Source: Candidatus Auribacterota bacterium (GTDB taxonomy: Bacteria; Auribacterota; JAFGBW01; JAFGJP01). Taken from it: a stretch of DNA of 54,357 bases. Positions 9,313 through 17,633 of this stretch are shown piece by piece. The stretch lies in assembly GCA_023144635.1 (NCBI GenBank), contig JAGLFH010000050.1:1-54357 (forward strand). The letters are read 5' to 3'. The position numbers and the translations under genes are program-made. The notes under the pieces are model-generated. The model was not told the origin of the DNA and ran no database searches. It saw only the letters and a program-made list of their open reading frames with translations. Within the stretch, counting starts at the first letter, position 1. Each line of letters starts with the position of its first letter.

Positions 9313-10323
9313 ATGAAAAAACTCATTTTATTAGTAATTTCAAGCATTATGCTTTTTGGAATAGCGGGTTGCAGTAAAAAGCAAGAGACAGCTGAACAGT
9401 CTATTCGGATAGCTGTGGAATTTACCACCCATTCCGCCTGCGCTCATATAGCCAATCAAAAGGGTTGGTATGAAGAAGAAGGCCTGATTGTTGCCAGTTA
9501 TGAAAATTATATAACCGGCATGACTTTGGCCGCGGCTCTGTCAAAAGGGGACATTGATGCCGCTTATATTTGTTTAATCCCAGCCATAAACGCTTATGCT
9601 AATGCTAAGGTGCCCATAAAGGTTGTTTGTGGGATTCACAAATATGGCTATGGTTTTGTTGTTAACCCCAATAAAATTAAAACCATTGATGACCTGAAAA
9701 AACCTGAAATTCGTATTGGATGCACCCGTGAAGGTAGTCCGGTGGATGCTCTTTTGCATAAAATGTTTGAAAAACACCACTTAGATAAAAAACAAATACT
9801 AAAAAAAGTCAGAAGGATGAATTCGCCAAAACTGCTTCTTGCTCTCAAAATGGGTCAATTAGACGCGGCTTTTATCTGTGAACAATTTCCAAGTATGGCA
9901 GAAAAATTAGGGCTTAAAGTGTTTTTAACAGCAGAAGATCTCTGGCCTGATATGCATGGCAGTGTTTTGGTTGTAAGAGAAGAACTTTTGAAAGAGCATC
10001 CTGATATAGTTGAAAAATTGGTAAAGGTTACCGAACGGGCAACGCAATTTATCAATGAGCACCCCGAAGAAGCCGCGGAAATTGTTGCTGGAGGATTGCA
10101 GGTTACCGGAGAAAAGGTATTTCCAATTAAAGCAATAGGCGTGGCTTCCGAACTTACGATTACACCTTCACCGATATTCAAATCTTTGACTACAAGGTTA
10201 GTTAATACTACTGATATTAATCCACAGGAAATTCAGGAAGCGATAGATGTTTGCATGGAGCTAGGATATATAAAGGAATCATTTAAAGCAGAAGATTTTA
10301 TTGACTTGAGGTTTTTCAGATGA
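9313..10323 (+). CDS. NitT/TauT-family ABC importer substrate-binding lipoprotein
   Basis: A 336-residue SsuA/NMT1-like periplasmic binding protein. A lipoprotein signal peptide ends at the lipobox GIAG-C20. The mature fold begins IRIAVEF, with the typical ANQKGWYEEEGL segment and LKKPEIRIGCTREGSP hinge region. Where family members usually place substrate-contacting residues it has TTHSACAH (H40, C43, H45), an unusual Cys/His cluster. The stop overlaps the permease start by 4 bases (ATGA). The substrate is unknown; nitrate, taurine or sulfonates are possible by family, but the nif context suggests a metal complex or cofactor precursor (inference). Confidence 0.85.
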   Translation: MKKLILLVISSIMLFGIAGCSKKQETAEQSIRIAVEFTTHSACAHIANQKGWYEEEGLIVASYENYITGMTLAAALSKGDIDAAYICLIPAINAYANAKVPIKVVCGIHKYGYGFVVNPNKIKTIDDLKKPEIRIGCTREGSPVDALLHKMFEKHHLDKKQILKKVRRMNSPKLLLALKMGQLDAAFICEQFPSMAEKLGLKVFLTAEDLWPDMHGSVLVVREELLKEHPDIVEKLVKVTERATQFINEHPEEAAEIVAGGLQVTGEKVFPIKAIGVASELTITPSPIFKSLTTRLVNTTDINPQEIQEAIDVCMELGYIKESFKAEDFIDLRFFR

Positions 10324-11081
10324 AAAAGATAAAAGCTGCTCATAGCTTAATTCCGGTATTAGGTTTTTTATTAATCTGGGAGATTGTTGTCCGGTTGGGA
10401 CTTATTCCAGGAAATTTCTTTTTCCCTCCTTTTACTGTTGTGATTCAGGAATTTTATCATTTAACAGCTAATGGTGTGTTGATAGATAATTTTTTGAGCA
10501 GCCTGATAAGAGTTTTAATCGGCCTTTTTGCAGGTTCTACAGCTGGCATAGCAGTTGGAATCCTGATGGGGTATGAAGAAAAAATACATAAAGTGGCTCA
10601 TCCAATATTTAGTTTATTCTATCCCATTCCTGCTCTGGGTTGGCTGCCGATTTTAATGCTCTGGTTTGGAATAGGTGAGATACTGCCAATTATGATTATA
10701 TTTATATGCTCATTTTTTCCCGTGCTTTATAACACGGTTACCGGAATTAAGAGTGTAAATAAAGATTTTATTAAAACTGCCAGGAGCCTTGGCGCATCTG
10801 AATGGAAAGTTTTAACCACAGTGGTTATACCACTGGCATTGCCCAATATATTTACGGGTTTAAGATTAGAAGCAGGGATGGCCTGGAGGGTAATAATTGC
10901 CGCTGAGATGGTTGCTATCCCCACTGGTATTGGGGCTCTCTTGATGAGGGCGGAAAGCTTGCTCCGGGTAGACATAATCATAGTGTGTCTGATAGTTTTG
11001 GCAGTAATGTGCCTTATATTTGAAAATTTTTTTATTTTCCTGGAATATAAACTTACGCATAAATGGAGACAACATGCCTGA
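10320..11081 (+). CDS. NitT/TauT-family ABC importer permease
   Basis: A 253-residue inner-membrane permease with about six hydrophobic segments, related to SsuC/TauC. The cytoplasmic EAA loop that docks the ATPase is visible as ARSLGASEWKVLTTVVIPLA around residues 158-177. It overlaps both neighbours (binding protein and ATPase), so the three form one transcription and translation unit. The substrate cannot be deduced from the permease. Confidence 0.9.
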   Translation: MKKIKAAHSLIPVLGFLLIWEIVVRLGLIPGNFFFPPFTVVIQEFYHLTANGVLIDNFLSSLIRVLIGLFAGSTAGIAVGILMGYEEKIHKVAHPIFSLFYPIPALGWLPILMLWFGIGEILPIMIIFICSFFPVLYNTVTGIKSVNKDFIKTARSLGASEWKVLTTVVIPLALPNIFTGLRLEAGMAWRVIIAAEMVAIPTGIGALLMRAESLLRVDIIIVCLIVLAVMCLIFENFFIFLEYKLTHKWRQHA

Positions 11082-11847
11082 AATCAGATTAAAAAGTATC
11101 AACAATTTTATCCTTAAAAACGCAAATCTTCAAATTCGTGATAAAGAATTTTTAGTGCTTTGGGGAAAAACCGGAGCCGGAAAAACGACTTTGCTGAATG
11201 TTGTCGCAGGACTTGCCGAATATAAAGGTTCGGTGTTGTTTGATGGCATTGCTGTAGATGAGCTTTCTGTGCGCCAAAGAAAAATAAGTTATCTTTTTCA
11301 GAATTTAAATCTTTTTCCGCATTTAAATGTCCGGGAAAATATCGGTTACGGACTTTGGATGCGGGGTGAATCTAAAAAAGCAATACATTCGAGGGTTGAT
11401 GAAATGTTAGATTTGACGGATATAGAACACCTTGCAGGTTGTTATCCGCAAAAATTAAGCGGAGGGGAAAAACAAAGGGTCGCTTTGGCACGGGCAATGG
11501 CCCCGTGTTTTAAAATTATGCTTTTTGATGAGCCCTTAAACAGCCTGGATTTTCATACAGCCAGGTTTATACGTAAAGAAATTTACAGATTGCAGAAGAA
11601 ATCAGGTATTACTGTTGTTTATGTTACGCATTGTTTTGAGGAAGTCTTTGCATTGGCTGACAGGATCGCTGTATTGAATAATGGTGAGATTATTCAGGTG
11701 GACTGTCCTGTAAATATATTTCAGGAAAACAACTGCCGGGCAGTTTCAGAAAAGGGATATTGCGATTGTCATAGTGAAGAGAAAAACAAAAGTACTGATC
11801 TTGAATTAAAACATACCGGTGTTTTGTGCCATTCTAAAAATGGATAA
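11074..11847 (+). CDS. NitT/TauT-family ABC importer ATPase with Cys/His tail
   Basis: A 257-residue ABC ATPase with Walker A GKTGAGKTT, Q-loop FQNLNLFP, signature LSGGEKQR, Walker B IMLFDEP and the switch His in VTHCFEE. ATG 11074 has GGAG at 11065 and overlaps the permease stop by 8 bases; an upstream in-frame start at 11020 would lie deep in the permease gene and has no ribosome site. Past the core, residues 219-257 hold C221, C230, C232, H233, H247, C252 and H253, a potential metal-binding tail not usual for SsuB/TauB proteins. Confidence 0.9.
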   Translation: MPEIRLKSINNFILKNANLQIRDKEFLVLWGKTGAGKTTLLNVVAGLAEYKGSVLFDGIAVDELSVRQRKISYLFQNLNLFPHLNVRENIGYGLWMRGESKKAIHSRVDEMLDLTDIEHLAGCYPQKLSGGEKQRVALARAMAPCFKIMLFDEPLNSLDFHTARFIRKEIYRLQKKSGITVVYVTHCFEEVFALADRIAVLNNGEIIQVDCPVNIFQENNCRAVSEKGYCDCHSEEKNKSTDLELKHTGVLCHSKNG

Positions 11848-11885
11848 AGGGGAAAAGGTTATTGTGAGCCTTGAGGACGAGGGAA

Positions 11886-12725
11886 ATGGAATTGAGTATT
11901 CGTTATATGACAGAAAAAGATTTACCGGCAATTTTGCAAATGGCTCTTCAGGAAGGATGGAAATCAGATTTAATTGAGTTCCGGATGTTTATCGAATTCA
12001 ATCCTCTGGGTTGTTTTGTTTGTACAAATGCTCGGCAGGTTATTGGCGCAATTACGACTTTTTGCCATAATAAAAGCGCCTGGATTGGAAATTTTATTGT
12101 AGCTGAGAAATATCGCGGACAGGGCATTGGAAAAAAACTTTTTTTGCGGGCAATTGAATATCTGGATAAAAAGAAGAAAAAGCAGATTTATTTGAATGCT
12201 GCTTATAAGGCAAAAGGATTATACGCAAAATTTGGCTTTGCAGATGTTATTTCTGTAAACCGCTGGCAGGGCAAAGCAGTAAAATCCATGCAGGATGTTT
12301 GTAGGTTGCAGAAAAGCATCCCGGATATTCTTAGTTTTATTAAACTGGATAGCTTCTTATGGAAAGATGAACGTTTTTCTTTAATTTCACAACTTTCTTT
12401 TTTACGTCATGTCCGGTCATCTATTCGATCGCAGGGGATTTTAATGTACGGTTATATTGGCAATATTACTACTATCGGCCCATGGGAGTTTCGAGGAGAC
12501 AACAAAAATGCGGCTGAAGAGTTGTTCGTTTCCGCTTTTTCCAATATTCAGGCAAAAAGTAAAATTGCTTTAGATGTTCCAGCAGTAAATAAAGAAGCCG
12601 AAAGAATTCTGGCTAAATACAATTTCAGAATTGTTGGTTCAACAATATTTATGTGCCGCGGGAAATTACCCAAAATTCATTTCAATGAAATATTCAGTTT
12701 TGCAACAATGGGTTCTATGGGGTAA
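11886..12725 (+). CDS. GNAT-family N-acetyltransferase
   Basis: A 279-residue protein with an N-terminal GNAT domain (about residues 1-125). The acetyl-CoA motif A reads FIVAEKYRGQGIGKKL, followed by YLNAAYKAKGLYAKFGF. The C-terminal 150 residues look like a second GNAT-related (YitH-type) domain ending in the FRIVGSTIFMCRG strand. ATG 11886 is chosen for the GAGGGA just upstream; a TTG at 11871 is in frame but lacks a site. It ends two bases before nifV, so it is coupled to homocitrate synthase. The substrate is unknown. Confidence 0.8.
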   Translation: MELSIRYMTEKDLPAILQMALQEGWKSDLIEFRMFIEFNPLGCFVCTNARQVIGAITTFCHNKSAWIGNFIVAEKYRGQGIGKKLFLRAIEYLDKKKKKQIYLNAAYKAKGLYAKFGFADVISVNRWQGKAVKSMQDVCRLQKSIPDILSFIKLDSFLWKDERFSLISQLSFLRHVRSSIRSQGILMYGYIGNITTIGPWEFRGDNKNAAEELFVSAFSNIQAKSKIALDVPAVNKEAERILAKYNFRIVGSTIFMCRGKLPKIHFNEIFSFATMGSMG

Positions 12726-12727
12726 AA

Positions 12728-13843
12728 ATGCATAAGATAATTATTGCTGACACAACTTTAAGAGATGGAGAACAATCTGCCGGTGTTGCTTTTACGATAG
12801 CGGAAAAAGTCAAAATAGCTGTCATGCTCGATAATATGGGTGTAAAAGAAATAGAAGCCGGTATACCGGTAATGGGGGATATGGAAAAAAAAGCGATAAA
12901 GAAAATCCTGAATAAAAATTTAAAGGCGCGAATAATTGGCTGGAACAGGGCTCTTTTCGCAGATATAGATGAATCCATAAGTTGTGGACTTAATTCAGTA
13001 AGTATTTCCCTGCCTGTTTCAGATATTCAAATCCATTATAAGCTGAATAAAACAAGAAAATGGGTGTTGGAACAGTTGAAAAAGGTAATATATTATGCAA
13101 AAAAAAATAAATTGTATTTAATTGTTGGAGCTGAAGATGCCTCAAGGGCTGATTTGAATTTTTTGCTTGAATATGTCAGAACAATCAAAAAAGAAGGCGC
13201 GGATCGGTTTAAATTTTGTGATACAGTGGGTGTATTAGAACCATTGAGTATGTTTAGCCTTATTCAATATCTCTGCAAAAAGGTAAATATAGATATAGAA
13301 GTTCATACCCATAATGATTTTGGTTTAGCCACAGCAAATGCTCTTGCTGGCGTTCTTGCCGGTGCCGGTTTTGTTGATACAACAGTAACAGGTATCGGGG
13401 AACGAGCAGGAAATGCGGCATTAGAACAAGTTGTTTTAGCCTTAATCTATATTTATGGTTTAAACACGGGAATAGAAATGAAAAAAATATCGCGATTGGC
13501 TGAATTTGTCAGTAAAGCCGCAGGCAGAGTCATTCCTGAAAGCAAACCTATAATAGGCAAGAATTGTTTTTTACACGAATCTGGTATACATCAGGACGGG
13601 ATTTTGAAAAACCCAGTTACGTATGAACCTTTTAACCCTTCAGTACTTGGAAAAAAAAGTCGCATGGTCATTGGCAAACATTCCGGGAAATCCGGAATCA
13701 GATATTTTTTGAAAACAAAAGGAATAGTATCTGATCGTACATTAAATAAAATTTTGAAAGATACAAAACATAAAACTTCTTTTTTGAAAAAACGTTTTTT
13801 ACATAAAGAAATTTCTTTTCCACATAGCTATTCCATTGAATAG
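12728..13843 (+). CDS. nifV: Homocitrate synthase NifV
   Basis: NifV (371 residues) condenses acetyl-CoA with 2-oxoglutarate to (R)-homocitrate, the organic ligand of FeMo-cofactor. DRE-TIM metallolyase motifs are DTTLRDGEQSAG near the start, HTHNDFGLATANAL (metal-binding His pair), GIGERAGNAALEQ, and the C-terminal HESGIHQDG and GKHSGK. It differs from LeuA by lacking the long regulatory domain. NifV rather than lysine-pathway homocitrate synthase is preferred because it closes the nif cluster. Downstream lies an IS remnant, so the native terminator may be the palindrome at 14692. Confidence 0.93.
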   Translation: MHKIIIADTTLRDGEQSAGVAFTIAEKVKIAVMLDNMGVKEIEAGIPVMGDMEKKAIKKILNKNLKARIIGWNRALFADIDESISCGLNSVSISLPVSDIQIHYKLNKTRKWVLEQLKKVIYYAKKNKLYLIVGAEDASRADLNFLLEYVRTIKKEGADRFKFCDTVGVLEPLSMFSLIQYLCKKVNIDIEVHTHNDFGLATANALAGVLAGAGFVDTTVTGIGERAGNAALEQVVLALIYIYGLNTGIEMKKISRLAEFVSKAAGRVIPESKPIIGKNCFLHESGIHQDGILKNPVTYEPFNPSVLGKKSRMVIGKHSGKSGIRYFLKTKGIVSDRTLNKILKDTKHKTSFLKKRFLHKEISFPHSYSIE

Positions 13844-13855
13844 ATCATAATATTT

Positions 13856-14669
13856 GGTAGTGTCAATAATCTTTCGCACATTTGAATGATCCTCAGTTGT
13901 GTCAATGGTCTATGCTTTCCTCCCACGACCCCATGGGGTCGGCGCCGGTCAGCCGGCAGTTACAGCCATAATCGCATTTTCTTTATCCATTTTTTTCAGA
14001 TGATCCATATTCAGATATCGTACAGTTCCCAAAACGTTCCGGTAAAAATGTACCATGCATCTTTGCCAGTCACTATTTGGATAAATCTCTCCCAAAGCTT
14101 CTACAAGCCCCAGACATTTATCCGAGATAATAAGACGCGGCTCTTTCAACCCACGGGATTTCAAATGCCTCAAAAATTGAAGCCAGCCGGCTTTGTCTTC
14201 TTTATACCCTTCAGAAATACAAAGGATTTCTCTTGTGCCCCAAAGAGCCTGCGTAATATCTTCAACCCTGCGGACAGATACGCCCATCTCTACAAGGGCT
14301 TCTTCTATGCTGATCTCGCGTCTTTGGTAACGCTGGATAATACCACTGTCAAAAGGAATAGTGCGAAGCTTCGGTACTTTCAGTTTGACTTTGCCGGCAT
14401 GGGTCTCCAGATCCCTCTGGTAGTAGCCAGCTCTCTTATCTTTCCGTTTAGGAGTTCGCTCATAACGGGTCCTTTGCAAAGATGATCCTGTATGACTTTT
14501 TCATCGATCTTAATAATATTATTCAAGTTCTTGTCCGTTACTTCCGATGTCTTCTTTACTACCATTATGGTCCTCCTTGTGTGTTAGGCTATTTACCAAA
14601 TAATTTCTATCGACACAATGTGAGGACCTCTTTATTTCTAAATGTGCGAAACTTATTGTACGTTATCAC
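13856..14669. mobile_element. Decayed IS256-family (mutator) element
   Basis: Imperfect terminal inverted repeats bound the element: 13856-13883 contains TTTCGCACATTT and 14640-14669 contains its complement AAATGTGCGAAA, with partial matching on the outer side (CAATAA/TTATTG). The enclosed minus-strand transposase is broken. The total length of about 0.8 kb is well below the usual 1.3-1.4 kb, which fits the internal deletions. No clear target duplication was recognised. Confidence 0.8.
13949..14565 (-). pseudogene. IS256-family transposase, deleted and frameshifted
   Basis: The N-terminus (14565 down to about 14475) reads in one frame to IKIDEKVIQDHL; the rest continues in another frame from QRTRYERTPKRKDKRAGYY to a stop at 13949. 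Compared with intact family members, three blocks are missing as judged from memory of the family: the segment between QDHL and the RYER motif, the block after EDITQALWGTR that carries the first catalytic Asp, and the C-terminus after NVLGTVRYLN with the catalytic Glu. The second Asp is present in LIISDKCLGLVEALG. It cannot encode an active transposase. Confidence 0.85.
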
Positions 14670-14691
14670 TTGCTGAGCCGCCTGCAATGAC

Positions 14692-14742
14692 TTAGCAAGA
14701 TGAGACAAAGCCGTTTGAAACGGCTTTGTCTCATCTTGCTAA
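14692..14742. terminator. 51-nt near-perfect palindrome (25-bp arms)
   Basis: Bases 14692-14716 and 14718-14742 are perfect inverted repeats (TTAGCAAGATGAGAC... arms) around a single central base. It lies between the IS256 remnant, downstream of plus-strand nifV, and the minus-strand GAF-ANTAR gene, so the genes converge here. A bidirectional terminator is the simplest reading, although T-runs are lacking. The following 164 bases to 14906 are AT-rich and show no gene. Confidence 0.6.
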
Positions 14743-14906
14743 ATTGGTGATCTTGTTTCCGTTAAATTCTGTAGTGAAAATTTATAATATTATCGAATTG
14801 TCTTACCAAGTATACTGCAAAATTGGAGGCGTATTAGAAAACTCATTAATTTTTTTCGTTATTTGGGATTTGATATTTGTTTATTTTTTTTTGATTTAAA
14901 AAATAA

Positions 14907-15647
14907 TTATCTTGTAGCGAATTCTCTCATATCTTCACTTAAAATAATTGCTTCGCTTACTTCACGCATGCTTTTGCGGTGATCCATGCTGAATTTCCTT
15001 AAAAGAGTGTATGAATCATCTTCAGAGAGTTTTTGTTTTTTCATCAAAATACCTTTTGCTCTTTCGATGGCTTTTCTAGTTTCCAGCTCTTCTTTAATAA
15101 CCTGTGATTCCACAACAAGACGAAAATTTTCAATAACAATAGCTGCCTGGCTAGCTACGGATTTAAGTATATTTATTTCATCAGAAGAAAAATCTCTAGG
15201 CTTTGATGTATACATGTTAAGTACACCGATGATATTTCCTTTAAAAATAAGAGGAACACAAAGAAGAGAGCAAAGATGTTCTTTTATAGCAATATCGCGA
15301 TTAAGATAATTATTATCTTTACGTACATCATTGCTTGTCATAGCTTTTCCGGTTTTAGCAACCATTCCGGCAATGCCTTCACCAAGCTTGATATTTGGTT
15401 TTTTATTATAATGTTCGCTAATTGATTGCGTTGCTCTTACGCAAAGCTCTTTTTTTCTTTCTTCAAGTAGAAGAAGAGAGCAAATAGGAGAATTTAAGAC
15501 CTCAGCTGTTACTGTAACAATAAGCTTTAAAATGTCTTCTATGTAAAGGTCAGAAGTTATTGCTTCGGTTATTTTAAGAATAGACTCAATAAATAAATCC
15601 TGCTTTATCTTCTTTTTTTCATTAATATTTTTTTTCTTTGTAACCAT
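14907..15647 (-). CDS. GAF-ANTAR putative RNA-binding antiterminator
   Basis: A 246-residue regulator. Residues about 25-175 form a GAF sensor domain (LGEGIAGMVAKTGKAM, then LCVPLIFKGNIIGVLNMY), and residues about 187-240 an ANTAR domain (RKAIERAKGILMKKQKLSEDDSY, then REVSEAIILSED). ANTAR proteins bind paired hairpins in leader RNA and block terminators, often for nitrogen-related genes (family knowledge). The gene starts 7 bases after aroC stops, so the two are probably co-transcribed. The signal bound by the GAF domain is unknown. Confidence 0.88.
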   Translation of the reverse strand: MVTKKKNINEKKKIKQDLFIESILKITEAITSDLYIEDILKLIVTVTAEVLNSPICSLLLLEERKKELCVRATQSISEHYNKKPNIKLGEGIAGMVAKTGKAMTSNDVRKDNNYLNRDIAIKEHLCSLLCVPLIFKGNIIGVLNMYTSKPRDFSSDEINILKSVASQAAIVIENFRLVVESQVIKEELETRKAIERAKGILMKKQKLSEDDSYTLLRKFSMDHRKSMREVSEAIILSEDMREFATR

Positions 15648-15654
15648 AAAAGAC

Positions 15655-16980
15655 TCAGATCATTTTTTTTATTGTTTGATATCCATAGTGAGCTATAAGG
15701 TTATCAAGCAATACCATTGCAGTATAGTTTTCAGCGACAGGCCAGATACGTGCTACGATCGTCGGGTCACGTCGTGTTATAGCGGCAAGTGTTTTATTTT
15801 CCAGAGTGTATTTATCTATAGTTTCCTGTTTCTTATCAATAGTAGGTGTTGGCTTTACTGCAAGGCTTACGGTAATAGGCTGTCCTGTTGCAAGGCCGCC
15901 AGTGATTCCTCCGGCATTATTTGTTTCGAAAAGAACTTTGCCTTCTTTAGAATAAATAATATCATTACAATCGTATCCGGTCATATCTTTTACTTTAAAT
16001 CCTGCACCGATCTCTACTCCTTTTACAGCACCTATGCCAAGCATGCGTCCAAGTTCAGCATCAAGTTTATTAAAAACAGGTTCACCCAGTCCTGCAGGTA
16101 CGCCTGTTGCAATAACTTCTACAACTCCTCCAGCAGAATCACCGGTTGCAGATATTTTGTTCACTGCATCTACCATTTTTTGAGAAATATCAACATCAGG
16201 GCAGTTGATTACAGGATGAATACCGTATTTTTCAATGATCTCTTTGTTTTTAAATTCAGGTGCTTTTGATCGGATATCGTCAATTTCCTGTTCTATTTCA
16301 GCAAATATTTTTGCTTTTTCAAGAAAACGCATATCGGGAGTTATTCTGTTCTTTACATATACTTCTTGATAAAAAGGATCATAATCCCTTCTCATTTTCT
16401 TAAAAGCATCAGAAGTCTTTTTGATTGTGTCAATATCATTGCTATCACATTTTACTCCAGCGCACTCTTTTACATATGAAAAAACTTCCACACCGCATTT
16501 TTTTAGTATTTTTTTTGCAACATAACCTGCAGCAACGATTGTATTAGTATATCTGCCGCTGAAAATTCCTGCACCAATCGCATCGTCATCCAAACCATAT
16601 TTCATAAAAGAAGCATAAGATGCATGTCCGGGGCGAGGTGTGCGGTTTGTGTCCTGATATTGTTTTATATGTATAAAATGTCTATCAAGATTTGGAATAA
16701 GTATAGTAAGCGGAGTTCCATTTGTATGATTTTTATTATTAGCGTTTTCTATAGTATCTTCTGCGTTTAAACCGCAATATATTATAGGAAGATCTGGCTC
16801 CTTTCTTGGCGATGAAAGCTCATCTGCGCCAGGTTTTCTTAGCAAAAGATCGCCGTATATTTCTTGTTCGGTAAGAAGCATTCCTGCTGGTATACCCTGA
16901 AGAGTTGCAGATAAACCATCCTGATACGAGCCACCTGAAACTGTTACTTGAAATATTTTTCCAAAATGACATCCTATCAT
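15655..16980 (-). CDS. aroC: Chorismate synthase, divergent
   Basis: Chorismate synthase makes chorismate from EPSP with reduced FMN, the last step of the shikimate pathway. The protein is 441 residues when started at the ATG at 16980, which has GGAGG at 16985-16990; an in-frame start at 17004 is upstream of that site. [28 protein letters not shown] and [22 protein letters not shown] are clear family blocks. The N-terminal GESHG motif reads GGSYQ here, so the first conserved active-site His is Tyr19. At 441 residues it is longer than the common 350-390. It may be a divergent enzyme class or have altered activity. Confidence 0.85.
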   Translation of the reverse strand: MIGCHFGKIFQVTVSGGSYQDGLSATLQGIPAGMLLTEQEIYGDLLLRKPGADELSSPRKEPDLPIIYCGLNAEDTIENANNKNHTNGTPLTILIPNLDRHFIHIKQYQDTNRTPRPGHASYASFMKYGLDDDAIGAGIFSGRYTNTIVAAGYVAKKILKKCGVEVFSYVKECAGVKCDSNDIDTIKKTSDAFKKMRRDYDPFYQEVYVKNRITPDMRFLEKAKIFAEIEQEIDDIRSKAPEFKNKEIIEKYGIHPVINCPDVDISQKMVDAVNKISATGDSAGGVVEVIATGVPAGLGEPVFNKLDAELGRMLGIGAVKGVEIGAGFKVKDMTGYDCNDIIYSKEGKVLFETNNAGGITGGLATGQPITVSLAVKPTPTIDKKQETIDKYTLENKTLAAITRRDPTIVARIWPVAENYTAMVLLDNLIAHYGYQTIKKMI

Positions 16981-17313
16981 TTTTTCCTCCTTAAAAAGTT
17001 TCAAATTTTACATTATAATAATCAACAATAACATAAACTTATTATGTATTAAGTTATATGGATTAAATAGTATACAGTCAGATAACGCTATAAGCAAGTA
17101 AAGAAAATTAACATGTGGTTACAAGGTTCAAGGGGTAGTGGTTTACTGTTCTCTTGGGTCTAATTTGTTTTCTATTCTGACTATGGTCCATCGACTATTG
17201 TCTCTCGACGCACTTTGAAGAATACACAACCGTTATATTATTTGATTTTCCACTGTTTGATGGATTGAGTAGTTACAAGGGAATCTGAGGATATATTCGT
17301 ATATAATTAAAGC
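16981..17313. other. Intergenic region upstream of aroC
   Basis: Apart from the aroC ribosome site near 16985-16990, this stretch of 333 bases shows no open reading frame of note. It contains low-complexity text such as CTATGGTCCATCGACTATTG, similar in style to degenerate intergenic filler. The aroC promoter should lie here on the minus strand but no confident box pair was identified. Confidence 0.4.
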
Positions 17314-17556
17314 CTACATAGCTTCGTTCATCTCTTTTTCGTGTTTCTTTTTTATAATATCTAGTTTTTTCTTTGTCTTGTGATATGCCTTTGTTGCAGT
17401 ATGCCCTGTAATATAATCAACAACAACATCAACATCTGATGATGTTTCTTGGCTTTGCTTTTCTGATTCTTTAGATGTATCGTTAGGTTTTTTATTATAC
17501 AAGTAATAACTGCTGATGCTAATAACTATCAGTAAGATAAAAAAGAATTTTTTCAT
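17314..17556 (-). CDS. Small single-pass membrane or exported protein
   Basis: An 80-residue protein with an N-terminal hydrophobic segment (KKFFFILLIVISISSYYLY), then a Ser/Glu/Gln-rich linker and a Lys-rich helical C-terminus ending KKHEKEMNEAM. The ATG at 17556 has GGAGC six bases upstream. It could be anchored or secreted; no family is recognised. It lies alone between aroC and the EndoQ gene on the same strand. Confidence 0.6.
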   Translation of the reverse strand: MKKFFFILLIVISISSYYLYNKKPNDTSKESEKQSQETSSDVDVVVDYITGHTATKAYHKTKKKLDIIKKKHEKEMNEAM

Positions 17557-17633
17557 AATATGCTCCAAGTCTTATGTTATTACTTAATTATAATATATTA
17601 ATATCAAGTTTAATATGGATTATATAGATAAAA

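Noticed and set aside
13886-14485. A plus-strand 199-codon open frame in the IS256 remnant
   Set aside because: It is antisense to the recognisable transposase remnant and its translation has no family features.
14475-14565. Programmed frameshift producing an active IS256 transposase
   Set aside because: Essential segments, including the first catalytic Asp and the C-terminus, are deleted, so frameshifting could not restore activity.
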